A stretch of 64,000 bases of DNA from Poecilobothrus nobilitatus (GCA_947095535.1 OX352774.1:5828001-5892000); one strand, 5' to 3'. Shown: positions 22,080 to 34,869, counted from the first letter of the stretch. The notes: generated by a model not told the origin, from the sequence alone. Made by a program: numbers and translations.

Positions 22080-25000
22080 AATATATACAGGTAAAAGTAT
22101 TTATCTATTGTTATTGAATTTTTTTCATGGACCTTTTGAAAACGTACTTAAAGAAGTAAACGAACGGGATTTCCATCAGCAACTTACGTTATATCCTAAT
22201 TCCTAATATCACAATATTAAATGATCCTTCTTCAAGGGAATTTCAATTACTATTAAACGTTGCAGCCAATAATAGCAATTAGACAAAATACCTGATTGTG
22301 AGCAAAACTTCGGTAACCAATTACTGTTCAAAAATGGAAATATATAGTAAGATTTGAAGATACAATATATGTTTGAGATGTCAGTTCTATGGAGCAGTAG
22401 GTCAAATCAAAACAAATAAAAACAAAAATTGGAAAAAATGCGATGAAAATTCAAATCTACAATTCAAAATAGTTAAAAACTATGAAATAACAGCATTTCT
22501 TTAGGATTTAGAAACTGTTCCAAGATTATTTTACGAAGTTAGTGTCTTACTTTAGACTGTTGTAAATTAAATAAGTTAATCATATAATAAATAAGTTACT
22601 CTTATAACGAATGCAAATAAAGAAGTCCTATAGAAAACTGTAACAGTTAACATTGGCCATATTGTTAAGCAATTATATTATACAACTATCATGGGCTTAT
22701 AGATTTAATTCACAATGGTTAGTCAATAAGAAAGTTGCCAGTGTCAGTAATTTTCTCTTTTTATTAGCAGTTATTAAATTTAGAATGGATTTTCTGTGTA
22801 CACGTAGAAATTTACACATTCAAATACTATGGATATTAAAGGTATTATATTTTCTTACACTCGAAAAAAAATATGTAATACGTATCTTCTTCTTCGAATA
22901 AATATATACTGTCTGAACATATATATTGATAAAAGAATATTTAAAATTTCAAAAGAGTATATTGTTAATATAACTCCCCATCAATTTCTCTGTGAATATA
23001 CGACCCTAGTTAAAGTCAGACAGAAAATCTGAGAATTTCCTAACTTCTCATCCAAAAATCTGTAATCTGAAAGTAAAAATTAGAAACTAATTTCATTTCG
23101 GAACATTCTTGTTATATATAGAATATACAGTTGACAACCAAAAATTCAAGGAAATGATATCAAAACAGCATCTTGTCTATGCTAATTGTGCTATCTTGAT
23201 AAATTCTTAAATCATAAAATCTTAATAAATTTCTAGAGAGCAGCCAATCAATCATTTTGTATTCGTAACAAACAAAGTCGACTTAAATACTTTTAATATT
23301 TAATATAATACTGACAACAAAAATACTATAACCGTTAATATTATAATATTTGCTTGTACTCTTTCTGAAAATCTAATCGAAAAATCTTAAAAAAAAAAGG
23401 GAATTAAAATTTAATTACTTAAATTGAAATTGTATAGAAAAAAAAATAATTCTATTAATTTTTAATTTAAAAATAAAAAAGAAAAAACATGCTCTGCCCA
23501 TTTACTGTCCCCCTATATGCATAAATTCATATTTGAATAAAATAATCGAAGTAACAATCAAAACTTACCTATACAGTGATTTTAACAATTTTCTTAAATG
23601 TGCACAAACCGAATCGATAAGATAAGAATCAATATGAACCTTTTCTAAACACTATATAAGAAAGGTAAATATTTTTTTTTATTTTTCAAAAAAACCTATC
23701 ATATATATAAAACTATATTCTATTTTTCTGTTTATTTTACTTATATATTAGTTATGTATAAACAAATACTTTATATTTCATATAACTTTAAATTTTTTTT
23801 TTTTAACATTTTTTTAACGTATTTTTATTTCCTCTGTATCATCATTCCATTTCTATACACATATGTATATTTATATGTCAATACATATTTTCACAATATT
23901 CAAAATAAAAATTCGCATTAATATATATATATATATATGCACATAATTAAAATAAGTCGTTTATACAAAACTCATCACTTAACTTGACAAATATTTCTAG
24001 TTGTCTCGTACCATAAATTCAAAAAAAAAAAACAACAATAATAGAAAAAATTAAATCAAGAAAACCTCAAAACAAATTCCAGAATATTTAAATTTTTTAT
24101 GGAAATTATGTCAAACTGTCTTTATTGTCCTGTAATGTATTTTATATAATTCGTAAATAAGATTGCGAACTTATATATAATTAAATATGGGTAGTGATAA
24201 ATTTTTTATTTTATTTTTTTTTTTAAATAGAATTGACAAAACTGTTGTTTTTATCTAAAGTTGAAATTTATGTTTTTATTTAATACATCTTTTCAATCAT
24301 CCTATGATGAAATATTTAGATCATGATTAGAAATAATTTTTCTACTAAATAATTTTATTTCCTGATTAACTTGAGAACTTAAGCTAAAAGAGTGCTTTAA
24401 AAAGTATACTTTCATTTTTGTCTTATTGATTTCCATGCAATTAATTTTCGGTAATTTTTGTTTTCTTATTACAGACCGATTTTATCAAAATAATGAAACT
24501 TAACTTATCTAAAAAGAACCTTGAAAATTCCTATAAGATATCCGAGAAAAAGTAAACAAAAAGAGAATTTTATAGAGTGACAAGATAAAGAGACTAAAGA
24601 ACAACTATACATCGTTAAAAATGTGCTAACATTTTCCTTGTCCAAAACAAAACAGAATAGATAATGGCACAGCACTCTTAACTAACTGAGATTAGATGAT
24701 AAACCGTGGTGACTTAATATAGACTTAATTTGATGTATAAGAATTATAACGGACTCGGGTTAGTCGTTTTCAAACTGAAATTTAATTTTTTTTTTTTAAA
24801 TTTAAAAAAAAAAAAATTTTTTAAGATAAAATTAACATTTTTTTTGTAGCTTGGAGAAAATTTTATTTTGTAAGTGGAAGTGTATTAATCTTTTAAACTA
24901 TTAACGCTTAAAATATTAAAATTCATGAAGGGTTAAAGATTTTCTTTAAATAAATAGCTTAAAAAATTGTATTATGTTTTTCTTTTAATAAAATTTACGA

Positions 25001-25510
25001 TTGAATAGATGAAGATGGGCTCATATTAAAATAAATTCACTAACACCAATTATGTGAAATATGCAAAATGTTTTAATTTAGTAAACTTTATTTTCTCGTT
25101 AGCTGAAATTGTAGGAAAAAAAAATACTATTTAAATCCGTTTCTCCCATGAAAAAAATGAGAACAAACAGAACGAATCACGAAATAACACAAATTTTTAT
25201 TGATTTCTTTAGTAAGTTTAAGACTAGTTTAGATAATATTAAAGACCTTAAAAGTAAATGGATTGTTTTGCTAAAAAATATTTATCTTCTAATGAGATTA
25301 TAATATGTACTTTAAAAATTGTTTGAAATATGCATAGAGATTTTTTTAATTATCAATCTTGCCTAATTTGACTTGATGTGTTTACTATCATAATACAACA
25401 AATGTCGCTTTATTTATAAACACAAATGAAAGCGTATTGCCATGATGGCTTATTCAACTAAACTACCAACTTCTAAGACAATTATAAGTTAATTTAAATA
25501 ATAATATTTA
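22080..25510. other. AT-rich region with no recognised gene
   Basis: Frames of 67-82 codons at 22653-23032 lack family features and overlap one another. A/T homopolymers around 24785-24815 form a trivial AT palindrome. Confidence 0.6.
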
Positions 25511-25699
25511 GGGTCTCAGTGGCCTAGTGGGTAAGAGCGTATAAAATACGCTGCAAACACCAAGCGAGTGTGGGTTCGAATCCCACACACTTCGTAAGAA
25601 TTATTCCCTCTTACGAAATTTACAGCCACGCCTGAACAGGAAAGGCTGTGTAATTTCCTGTCCACATTTATCTGGCAGAGAAATGCATTAAAAAAAAAA
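25511..25699 (+). mobile_element. tRNA-derived SINE, copy 1
   Basis: The head looks like a tRNA: A box TGGCCTAGTGGG (25520-25531), an anticodon-like hairpin AGCGT-ATAAAAT-ACGCT, a perfect T arm (GTGGG-TTCGAAT-CCCAC) and B box GGTTCGAATCC (25573-25583). The acceptor ends do not pair (GGGTCTC against ACACTTC), so it is not a working tRNA. The tail holds a hairpin (CGTAAGA...TCTTACG), CAGCCACGCCTGAA and GGCTGTGTAATTTCC, and ends in ten A bases. The same head and tail recur at 29829-30024. Transcription by RNA polymerase III from the A and B boxes is expected for such elements. Confidence 0.85.
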
Positions 25700-25715
25700 T
25701 GATAAATTTTTAATC

Positions 25716-25798
25716 AGGAAAAGAGTCTGCGCAGGATTTTAACCTGCTCTCCCTGAATTAATACTCTTTGTGTTCCACCATTAGGTCACTGAAGCCCC
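25716..25798 (-). mobile_element. Second tRNA-like SINE head, opposite strand
   Basis: On the minus strand: GGGGCTTCAGTGACCTAATGG (A box TGACCTAATGG), then after about 40 bases GCAGGTTAAAATCCTGC, a T-arm hairpin with a B box like GGTTAAAATCC. It faces copy 1, so the two tails meet around the A-run at 25690-25715. It is diverged from copy 1, especially between the boxes, and may be a separate SINE family. No polyadenylated tail of its own is clear. Confidence 0.65.
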
Positions 25799-25799
25799 C

Positions 25800-26399
25800 T
25801 ACCTAACCTATTTATTTATTTATTAATATCTAATATTACATAATAAATTAAACAACATCAGTATTTACCTACGGAACAAATTTTAACCACACTCCATCGG
25901 TTAATAAGACTCGTACTTAACTACTAGACTCCTTCTATAACTATAACTGGTGACATGGTTAATTATAAATTTCACATTGATTGCATATTTTTAGGGTAAG
26001 ACGTTTTATATTGACATATACATTTTAGGAAATACTGTTATTATGACTATAACACCAGAGTTTTATTACACTTTTCCCTTTTGTTTTTATCTGACATTTT
26101 TATTCTTCTAATTTTTCCCTGCTTTTAGTACATTTTTAAAAAAAATGTTGAAAAATTTTGTTTATTAGTTTCACTGTGTCCATTCGTTCGTTTATTTACA
26201 AAATTTCTTCACCATTTCAATTAAAGTTACCACCACCATACAATTAAAAAATTAATTTGATAAAAAAACAACTGTTTTAAGTAACGTCTCTACGTATGAA
26301 GGTATAGTCCCTCAAAGTTAAACAAATTCTATTTTCCAATAGTTCTCTATTCTGTTGAATATTTTTTTCAATCTGAAAACATCAATTTTTTTAAAGTTA
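25800..26399. other. AT-rich region with no recognised gene
   Basis: Nothing supported beyond short (TTTA)n at 25810-25826. Confidence 0.6.
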
Positions 26400-26690
26400 T
26401 AATTTGTTATAAAAATTATATAATTTTTTGAAATTTAGTATTTAAATTTACCATTATACGAAAATGGTAATACGAAATACAAAAGTTATATAAAATTTTT
26501 GTTTCCTCCGTAACGGTTTTAGTCAGAGCCGTGAAATTTTATGAGAAAGATTTTTGAAAATAAGTGTAGGCTTTGTACTTCCACCTGCTAAGAAATACTC
26601 AGAACTGAAAATTGATAATTTATTATTTTTAGACATCTATAACTTGGACACCTGTGAAAACTTATTTTAAGTTAAAAACTTAAATTAATG
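26400..26690 (-). repeat. Decayed Helentron-like internal unit
   Basis: Minus-strand order is TTTTCACAGGTGTCCAAGTTATAGATGTCTAAAAAT..., a CTTATTTTCAAAAATCT block and TAATGGTAAATTTAAATACTAAATTT. It is closest to the copy inside 38044-39608, which shares CAGGTGTTCAAGTTACAAGTG. The ends are missing. Confidence 0.6.
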
Positions 26691-26699
26691 TTCCAACAT

Positions 26700-27819
26700 T
26701 ATATATTTTATTAAGTTTTAACGGCTTTTTCTTAAAATCGAAAAAAATTGCTTAAAATCGAAGCAATCGTCGAATCGTCTGTTCAATGTTCCTAATATTT
26801 TTCATAACCAAAGTACAGAAAAAAAAAACTACAAATTTTCATTAAAATAAGAATTACAATTCAAAGATTCTTTTGTATTGCATTTTAAAAAATGTGCATC
26901 TTTAAAAATCTTTGTTTTTACATACTGCCTTTATACTTTTCAAATTTGTTTAGTTTTTTTTCTGTGAGTTTAAGCAATTTTTAAAAAATTAACATAAATT
27001 TATCCATTGAATTGTATTATTACATATATTTCATTTTGTCTAAATGAAATTTCAAATTATTTTACATACATAATTGCAAAAAAACCAAAAAAAAGGAAAA
27101 ACCAAAAAAATACATTAAAAAAAATATTCAAGAGTTTAAACAATTTTTTTTTTTTTTGTTGAGAATTAAAAAAAAAAAAACAAGAAAATGTTAGTAACCA
27201 AGTAAGTAAAAAAGTAAGTGAATGAATAAGTAAGCAATGATCAAAATAATCAAAGTCACTTCTTAAAAAAAAACAAAACATCATTATGTTGTATTATTCA
27301 TACATATGTGCTGATTTGAAGGATTCAACAGTAAAAAAAAAAAAAAAAAAAGCAGAATTACCAACAAGAATAAAACAAAAAATGATGTAAATCAATCTCA
27401 ATCAGTGACAGGTTAACATGACATTAAGTCACGAATTTTTTTTTTTTTTTTGTCTTTTAATTTTATTTTTTATGGGTACATTTCAAATATTTTAGAATAC
27501 AGTAATATAAGACAAATAACGTAATATAAGATTGCATAAAAATATATTTTAGTTTATTGAAGATGTTTATTAAAAAAACTATTTTTTAAGTATGCATTTA
27601 AATCGAAATTTTATAATTGTAAATTTATAAGATTAAAAGTTTTTTAAATTATTTTTACTAATTGTTCAACATGTTATAATTTTAACTAATATCGGATTTT
27701 AAAAAATCCTAAGAAATCGCTTTATTTTTTTTTTTCTTAATTACTTCTTTGAAGTTATTCAATTCTCGTTAAATGTTTCCAAAAATATTGTGCATTATAT
27801 TATACATTATGGAACCTTA
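26700..27819. other. AT-rich region with no recognised gene
   Basis: Poly(A) and poly(T) runs and a short (GTAA)n-like stretch near 27200-27235. The 75-codon reverse frame at 27057-27284 is F/L low complexity. Confidence 0.6.
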
Positions 27820-28110
27820 TGCCTAAGAATAACATTAACAACCTTCTTCAAAATAACTATTCCAATTTTCCCCTTCATCCTCCATAATACTAATTATCCC
27901 AAACTCAATTTCCCTAGTAATCCTTCTCACATCCTTTTCCCCAAAACCATACTGTACATTATATCATTATTATGTATTAAAGAACCCATCCTAAAGTTTG
28001 GTTTTAAAGGGAGTAGTGTTGGTTGGTTAAAGTTCAACACTACTCAGAGGAACCTTGTGCAGTTCTTTAAGTGACGTTCGATGTTTTCCACAGTCCCTCG
28101 CAAAAAAAAA
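27820..28110 (+). mobile_element. 5'-truncated LINE copy (3' UTR), Jockey-like family
   Basis: It aligns along its length with the last ~290 bases of the LINE at 46649-47970. Shared segments are CCTAAGAATAACATTAACA, CTTCTTCAAAAT, a CCCCATAATCC-like C-rich tract, CCCCAAAACCAWACTGTACATT, ATCCTAAAGTTTGGTTTTAAA, GGTTGGTTAAAGT and TTTTCCA...CCCTCG, then a run of nine A. It begins in the last coding codons of the family and keeps almost only the 3' UTR. The 94-codon frame at 27790-28074 is spurious. Confidence 0.85.
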
Positions 28111-29828
28111 CATTGGATTCCAATTATAGATTATTGGAATAACAATAAAATAAAAATTGTAACTGGGCCAACTTCGAAAGGGAAAGTGTCAAAACCTTTA
28201 TTTAACAAATTAATTTTGTAGATAAATCTTAAAACTAATCAATTAAAACTTTTTAGTTTTACTTTTTGATCTTTTATACCATAAGATTTTTACAAATCTT
28301 ACAAAGAATCACTAATTGCATTATTATGCAATTTAATAAGCCTTTAATCGACAACGAGCTTATGAAAAACGAACTATAACCTCAAACATTTTGCACTATA
28401 TTTTATATTGTTTATTAATAAGGTAAAATATATTTTTTATTTTGGCAAACTGAGTTGCCAGCCAGCTTTGTTTTTACACAGTAATGTTCAAGACATAAAT
28501 ACAATAGAAATTTTAAAGGAACTTTCTTTTTTAAGAGTTGGACAAATTAAAATTTTAAATCTTAAAAAAAAAATTTTTTTTTTTACTGACTGAACAACGC
28601 TGCGTAGTCATGAAAATATTTGAAATTACTTGAAAAGAAAAAAATTAATTTATAGGTAACTTTAAGACGCTTATTCTAGATAAATAAACTATTGACCTTT
28701 CAGTTCTTATATAATTCTTACAAAATTTTTGTTCTTCTATTTCATCCAATTTTTGTAATGGATTTTCCCTATTAAAAACTGCACCATTTTTACAGTTGTT
28801 GTTCTTCTATTATTATTTTACTAATCACGTATATTTGACAACTACCGGAATATTAAATAAAAATGAGATGCATTATTATCTTAAACAAAAACAAAAAAAA
28901 AGATAACAAAACGCTCAAAATAATTTTAGTAAAGAATTTTGTGTTAATTTGCAACTAATCATGTTATTTTAGACGAGAAATTTATTGTAATAACATAATG
29001 TCGAACTCTTTCCTTCTCTAAATTACAGTTGTAAGATAAATATTATTTCGATTCTTTTCATTAATTACCAATAACTGTAATTAGATTCTATTCAAGGACT
29101 AAGTTAAATAGGAATTAAGTATAAATTCGTATACCATTTATTAAAATAATAAGTTCCATATGCAAGGAATATGGTCGGCGAAAATGACCTATGCCTTCGA
29201 CATTTGTAAATGTCAAAAACGTGAACATTACGTGATTTCTTGCAACGTGATTAACAATACAAAATATTAAAAAAAAAATTTTTTCTGAATTATTTTCGCT
29301 CTGTTTTTCATGTAAATTAAACTTTCATTTAATATAAACAAAATGTCGTTTTAAAATATAAATTGATTTAACCTCCTCACGTTACCAACGTTAGCCGCGT
29401 CATTATCTCGTCTGGACTAATCGATTGCATATATATTCTTACAACTAATAATTGTTTGGCATAAAGGGTTATGGGCACTGCGTTTGCTTCGAGCAAATTC
29501 AAAGACTTAACAGTTATTTTAAATTGACGTTTTTTTTGATTAAATAGAACTAAAAACTTTTTTATTTTTAATAATATTATTGTTATTTATAATTATTATT
29601 ATTTTATTAATATAAAAAATATATATGAATATATTACTGAATATATTAAATATTATATTAATATTTCGGGCCTTTTTAATAATATTTTAAGTATATAATT
29701 TCCCTTTAGGTCCCATATCCTATTTCTTTTCAAATTTACATACAGATACATTGACTCATTTAATGAATTTCTGTCCAGATTGCGACAATTTTAATAAGTG
29801 CGGAAAAAAAACCAAATATAAAAAAAAA
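28111..29828. other. AT-rich region with no recognised gene
   Basis: A GC-richer patch at 29370-29520 (TCACGTTACCAACGTTAGCCGC and following) may be old repeat; no family was recognised. The 61-codon frame at 28408-28593 has no family features. Confidence 0.5.
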
Positions 29829-30024
29829 GGATCTCGGTGGTTCAGCGGGTAAGAGCATAAAAAATACGTAAACATGTAAACCTTGGAAGTGTGGGTTCGA
29901 ATCTAACGCACGTCGTAAGAATAATTACTCTTTACGACATTTACGGCCACGCCTGAAAAGCAAAGACTGTGTAATTTCCTTCTCGTATTAATGTGGTGGG
30001 GAGTAAAGTAAAAAAAAAAAAAAA
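29829..30024 (+). mobile_element. tRNA-derived SINE, copy 2
   Basis: Same family as 25511-25699. It has the GGATCTCGGTGG head, A box TGGTTCAGCGGG, B box GGTTCGAATCT, then CGTAAGAATAATTACTCTTTACG hairpin sequence, GGCCACGCCTGAAAAG, CTGTGTAATTTCC and a 15-A tail. The T arm is damaged on its 3' side (CTAACG for CCCAC), so this copy is older or has lost constraint. The target duplication is masked by flanking A runs. The 67-codon reverse frame at 29988-30191 is a shadow. Confidence 0.85.
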
Positions 30025-33000
30025 TCAGAAAAAAAATATACCATTTTTGTTTTTAGAATTACTATAAAGCTTAAATTAATTTCAAATATTTTTTTTGATG
30101 GCGCTCTGCAGCTAAACCGTTTCATAAGTCCTAAATAAATATATATATATGTATGTTCTGAAAGAGCAATTTTATTTTTTCCTTTGTACATATCAACATT
30201 TTAAGTTTCCCTTTTACTACAAGAAATGTTTACATATATAAACGAACTTACACTTTAAATTTTCAAAATACCTTTGTAGCATCTTAAAGACATTGCGCAA
30301 ACTGGGACTTAAACAAAAATTCATCAAATGAGCCAAAGAACTTGTGTACAAAGTTAGAAAAATATTGGTTATGGGATCTAAAAAGAAAGTTTACCCTATT
30401 TTAGTTTAAAATTAAAAAGTTACAACTTTTTTTAAAATTATTTTAACGCTATATAATGGTATTTTGCAACAAAATTACCTTTAAAAGTATTATTATATCA
30501 TCATATTAGTTACCCTTTATTTCGATAAAATATGCATTATTAATTGACATTTTTATTGTATATATACCAATTTTACTTTAACTGAAAACTTTTTTACTTT
30601 AAGTAAATATTTTCTACTTAGTGGATTCTCCTTCCTTATAGGAAGGAGTCAAGAAAAAAAAAATACATATATGATACATAAATATCTGGTCCAAATATAT
30701 TATATGAATTACATAAATTAGATATAGATACATATGTATATTAAATATTTATATAACATAAATTACCGGATTCTTCATTTAAAATAAAAATTTCTTCACT
30801 TAAAGTAAAAATGTCATTAGTTAAAGTAAAAAAGGATCTTTCAGGATTAAAATTGGCATCGTATTAAAATCTAAGATTTCTAAGATTATTTATGGTTTAA
30901 AAATGTACCTAATTTTAAACTTGGTATAACACTTGGTTTTGAGGAAAGTTTTAAAAAATCCATATTTTTTTATTATATGTATAATGTCCAAAATTTTCTT
31001 TAAACTTAATTTCTTTAATTAAACGATTCCTAACTCAATAAAAATTCAACCAATTTTAAACTTTACTATACTTAAATAGTCTAACTAAAGACAGAATTTA
31101 AATTGATTTGATGGATATATTTTAAATATTTTAATAAAGTATTAAATTAAAGTAAGTAATTTAAACCATCATGCAACTTAAGATTTATCTATATCTTCTA
31201 GATATATGAAAACCTATCCTCAGAAAATAATAATTGGCTGGGTTAATTTGTAATATTAATTGGGAGATTTCTAAAACTGATGTCAATCGTAAATTTTTTT
31301 TTTCCTTTCCACTAATAATTCATCTACATTTTTATTTTGAATCAAAACAGCAAAAAATTAGTGGTTGTCGTTGACTTCTATAGGATTTTTATTTTATTGT
31401 TTAAATATGTAGCTATCTCATAAATTAAACAAACCCAATATTTACGGCAGGTTATCATAACTTTACCATTTTCCTTTTATTATTGCTTCATATAATATTT
31501 TATGAACTTTATAAAGCAATTTATTTCATTTCTTTCCAATACAAAGAATAAATGGTTTAGTCTGAAACCAAGCATATTACTATGCCTTATATAAATTTTG
31601 ATCATTGTAATAAAACGTAAAAGAAATTCAGAATAAGAATAATATTTTGTACCTATATTTCGTTACCAAATATACGGATATTTAAAAATATAATTTTACA
31701 CGTTTATTTAAATGTATTCGAAAATTTTTAAAATGTTACTTTATTCTATTTTGTTTATACCTACTTGTCTATCTGTCTTTCATTGACAGACATTTAAATA
31801 AAAGTTTTTGAACTTTTCCGGATATCATAAACAAAGTAGGTTAAGGTTAGAAGATAACCGCTTGAGAGCAGTAAAAACTATAAAAATTTCTAAAGCGACA
31901 TCACTTACAAACTTTCTTCTTATGTTGCTACATAATCAATGAATGTTGAAAGTTTTCAATTCTTCAACTATGAACAACATACAATACAATCGTAGTTAGT
32001 TCGTTTTTTAATTTGTCAATTCTTCGAATTTCTTTTATATTTCTTGATTATCGGTTTTGTACCGACAGTACAGTTCTCTTCAATTTTTCATAATTAACGC
32101 ATAATGGAACTGACCAAAATCAGACATTAGAAGTAGTTAATTGGGTTAGAATTTAATGTTCTTTTGGATTTATCGAAGGTTTATAGAGTTTGGCAATTTT
32201 ATATACATACCATTAACTTTTCCGTCTTTTATAAACTGTTTGGCTTTTTTGGTTCTTTGTAGTTATTTTAATGTATTCAAATCGGTATATTGTTTGCACA
32301 ATAGGGCAATATATTAATAGTCTCCAGTCTCTGCGCTATTAATATCCTGTTCTTCTGTTTTTTTGAGCCTTTACAATCTTATCCCAACATTAAGCTAGTC
32401 CAGCATATTTTTAACTTTCTGTATGTGTTTATGTTAATAAATAACTAAAGAGTCCCTGGCTCAGACCGTTGTAAAAACTAAGAAAACATTTATATTTCAT
32501 TACAGAACATAACCGCGACTTTGATAGGTTAAAGAAAATTTTATTTATTCTAGTTTAAATATTAACTGTAAACTCCACTTATTAAAAGAAAATCAAATTA
32601 ACTTCATATGGTATTTTATCAATATTACGCAATTTTTTTAACGTGTTCATGCATTATAAGATTTTTAATACAGATGAAACTCAATTCTCAATACTAAATC
32701 TTTTTATATAAAAATAAAAATGAATCACTGTTATTCTACTATCGATAAATTTTTAATATTATATCTTTATTTTAAATAAATTTTTTTTTTATTTTTAACA
32801 ACTAACTTTAAAAAAAATTAACTAAGTACTCACAATTTTTCGTTACCATTATTTATTCAAATTTCACAATAAAGTAAAGAGAGGACGGCATGAAAAAGTT
32901 TCAATTAAAATTTTCAACAACAGAACAGCAATGAAAAATAACCACAAAACAAAAAAGGAAACAAAAATATCAAAAACAAAAAAAAAAGGAAATGAAAACT

Positions 33001-34094
33001 GAAATTTACTCATTCATGAAAATCTTCCCAAATGATAAGGTAAAGAAAAAAAAAAAACAAAAAAAACAAATGTGAGAAGAAAAAAAACTTACATAAGAAC
33101 ATATATGTATCTACATTATTAATGAATTATATTTGTATATATATTATGTATATATGTACATAAATCTAAATATATTTTGTATGTAAAATAAAATTGAAAA
33201 GAAATCTTAAAATGAAAATAAAAATGAATTTATTTCTGTTTTTTATTTAGTTTAACATATTTATTTTGTCTAAATAATCACCATCACGACAATCGTGTCA
33301 ACTTTTACAAATCGAAAAAATAAAAAAGAGATGCAAAATCAAAATTAAAAAAAAAAAAAAAACAGAAAAAAAAAATTTTTTAAAAAGAAAGGAAAATTTC
33401 AAGAAAATTATTTTAAAAATCAATTGTTTCTGTTTTTTGTTATCTCTTGTTAAATTTTTGATATATAGAAATATAAAATGTACAAAATTTACATAAAATA
33501 CAAGGAAAACAAATCATTACATATGTATATTAAATATAATACATATGCATAGACAGTGTGTATATCCTAGATACTTTATATCATTATCCTTAATTTTAAT
33601 TACATTAACAATGACAGTACAACATAGAGATTTTCAAATATTGACCCAGTGTCTAGAAATATACGTAGAAAGAAAGTAGTTGTAAGTAGTTGATTACGTT
33701 AATTTTGAAACTGTATTTAAAAGTACTCAAAAAAAAATTATTAAATCCTTCCGTTAGAGATTAGCGTCTGATTATACGAATTTTTAAATCACAATTACAA
33801 TTATAGAATAGTTAAATCAATTATTATTAAAATTATGACAAAAAGTTTAAAGTTAAAGTTAAAATTAAGAAAATCACTAAAATACTTAATTAAAGTATTT
33901 AAAACATCTAATTCATTATTTTTAAAACTAAAAGATTTGTAAAAAAATGGGATAGTGTCATTATTCCAAAGCAAAAAATTCCAAAAAACAAAATTCCAAA
34001 ATATTGAAAAAAGACCTACAAAATGAAAAATATTCTTTATGATTGACGACAAAGGTTTTTAGCAAGCTTTCAAGCTTTCAAGCTTCAAACTTTA
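30025..34094. other. AT-rich region with no recognised gene
   Basis: Homopolymers and short TA runs. At 33955-34005 AATTCCAAA recurs several times, and its complement recurs at 34556-34612, on either side of the repeat at 34095-34515. AAGCTTTC recurs at 34066-34085. The 83-codon reverse frame at 33801-34052 is a by-product of these. Confidence 0.5.
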
Positions 34095-34515
34095 AAAATT
34101 TGATTAGTGAGAGCGGGATTCTCTATACTGTACGAAAATAAAAGCGGAGATTTAGGGGCGATAGCTCCATTTATTTTTAATACTTTGGTATTAAAATATG
34201 TTGGTAGAAAAATAATTAGGAAGAATTTTAAAGTTAGTTACAAAATCAAGACTACACACCTTTTACGGAATATGTATAAATGTAAATATGTGATATTCTG
34301 AATTAGAAGGAATTTTATAGTTAGTTTCAAAATCAGGGTTTTAATAATTTGTTTAGCGACGGGGGTTTGAGGGTGGTAGCCCCCGCTATTTTAAATGCCT
34401 TGTTATTGAAATGTGTATCTAAAAAGATGTTAGGACCAATTTAAGAGTTGGTTACATAATCATAAAGTCCCAAAAGCTCGTTTAGCTAATGCTTTTGGCG
34501 CTATTTAAAATGTTT
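34095..34515 (+). repeat. ~213-bp tandem repeat, about 2.3 units
   Basis: Unit 1 (about 34108-34250) and unit 2 (about 34350-34466) share a G-rich block, TAGCYCC-ATTTTTAA, a TTATTGAAATRTGT-like block, a TTAGGA-AATTT-AGTTRGTTACAAAATCA-like block. A third partial unit starts near 34467 with GGCGCTATTTAAAATG. Fragments with ATTCTGAATTAG-AGGAATTTTA and GTTRGTTWCAAAATCAGG lie at 34286-34345, 48345-48380, 51915-51985 and (inverted) 59560-59640. They define a dispersed family of unknown class. Confidence 0.6.
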
Positions 34516-34816
34516 TTGAATTTTGAATTCAAAATTAATTTTTTTATCTGAAATTTTTTTTTTGGAATTATGTAAATGGTATTTTGGAAATGGAATTATT
34601 TTTTTTGGAATTTCGTACCCAATCCAAAAAAAAACTATATACTTAATACCTTCAAATTATTTCAGCAATAAAAATAAAGTACATAAATCATCTTATAGGT
34701 CTTAAGCTTCTACAAACTAAATGCGAATCGAAATATGCAGACAATAATAAAGAGTCTAATGATTATTTGCCTCTTTCTTCATATGTCACAAAAAAAAATG
34801 AAAGATTTTTTAATTT

Positions 34817-34868
34817 AGAAGCATTGGGTGTTCACCTTACATTTTTTTAAGGTGATCATACAATGCTG
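34817..34868. repeat. Imperfect hairpin, related to the MITE ends at 50130-50620
   Basis: AGCATTGGGTGTTCACCTT faces AAGGTGATCATACAATGCT across a T-rich spacer. Each arm resembles the terminal repeat of the MITE at 50130-50620 (AAGGTGAAGGCCCAATGCTTAC), as if two element ends met back to back. Sequence near 35370-35410 (GCACTTACTTTACTTTCTTTGAATAC) also resembles that element. Confidence 0.5.
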
Positions 34869-34869
34869 G

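Noticed and set aside
25511..25593. A functional tRNA gene
   Set aside because: A and B boxes and T arm are good, but the acceptor stem does not pair and a second copy continues into the same non-tRNA tail and poly(A).
27790..28074. 94-codon frame, plus strand
   Set aside because: Covers the LINE 3' UTR, which is non-coding in the better preserved copy at 46649-46920.
33955..34612. Inverted repeat of AATTCCAAA motifs flanking the 34095 repeat
   Set aside because: Only short A/T-rich motifs match, not in a fixed order; more likely local low complexity.
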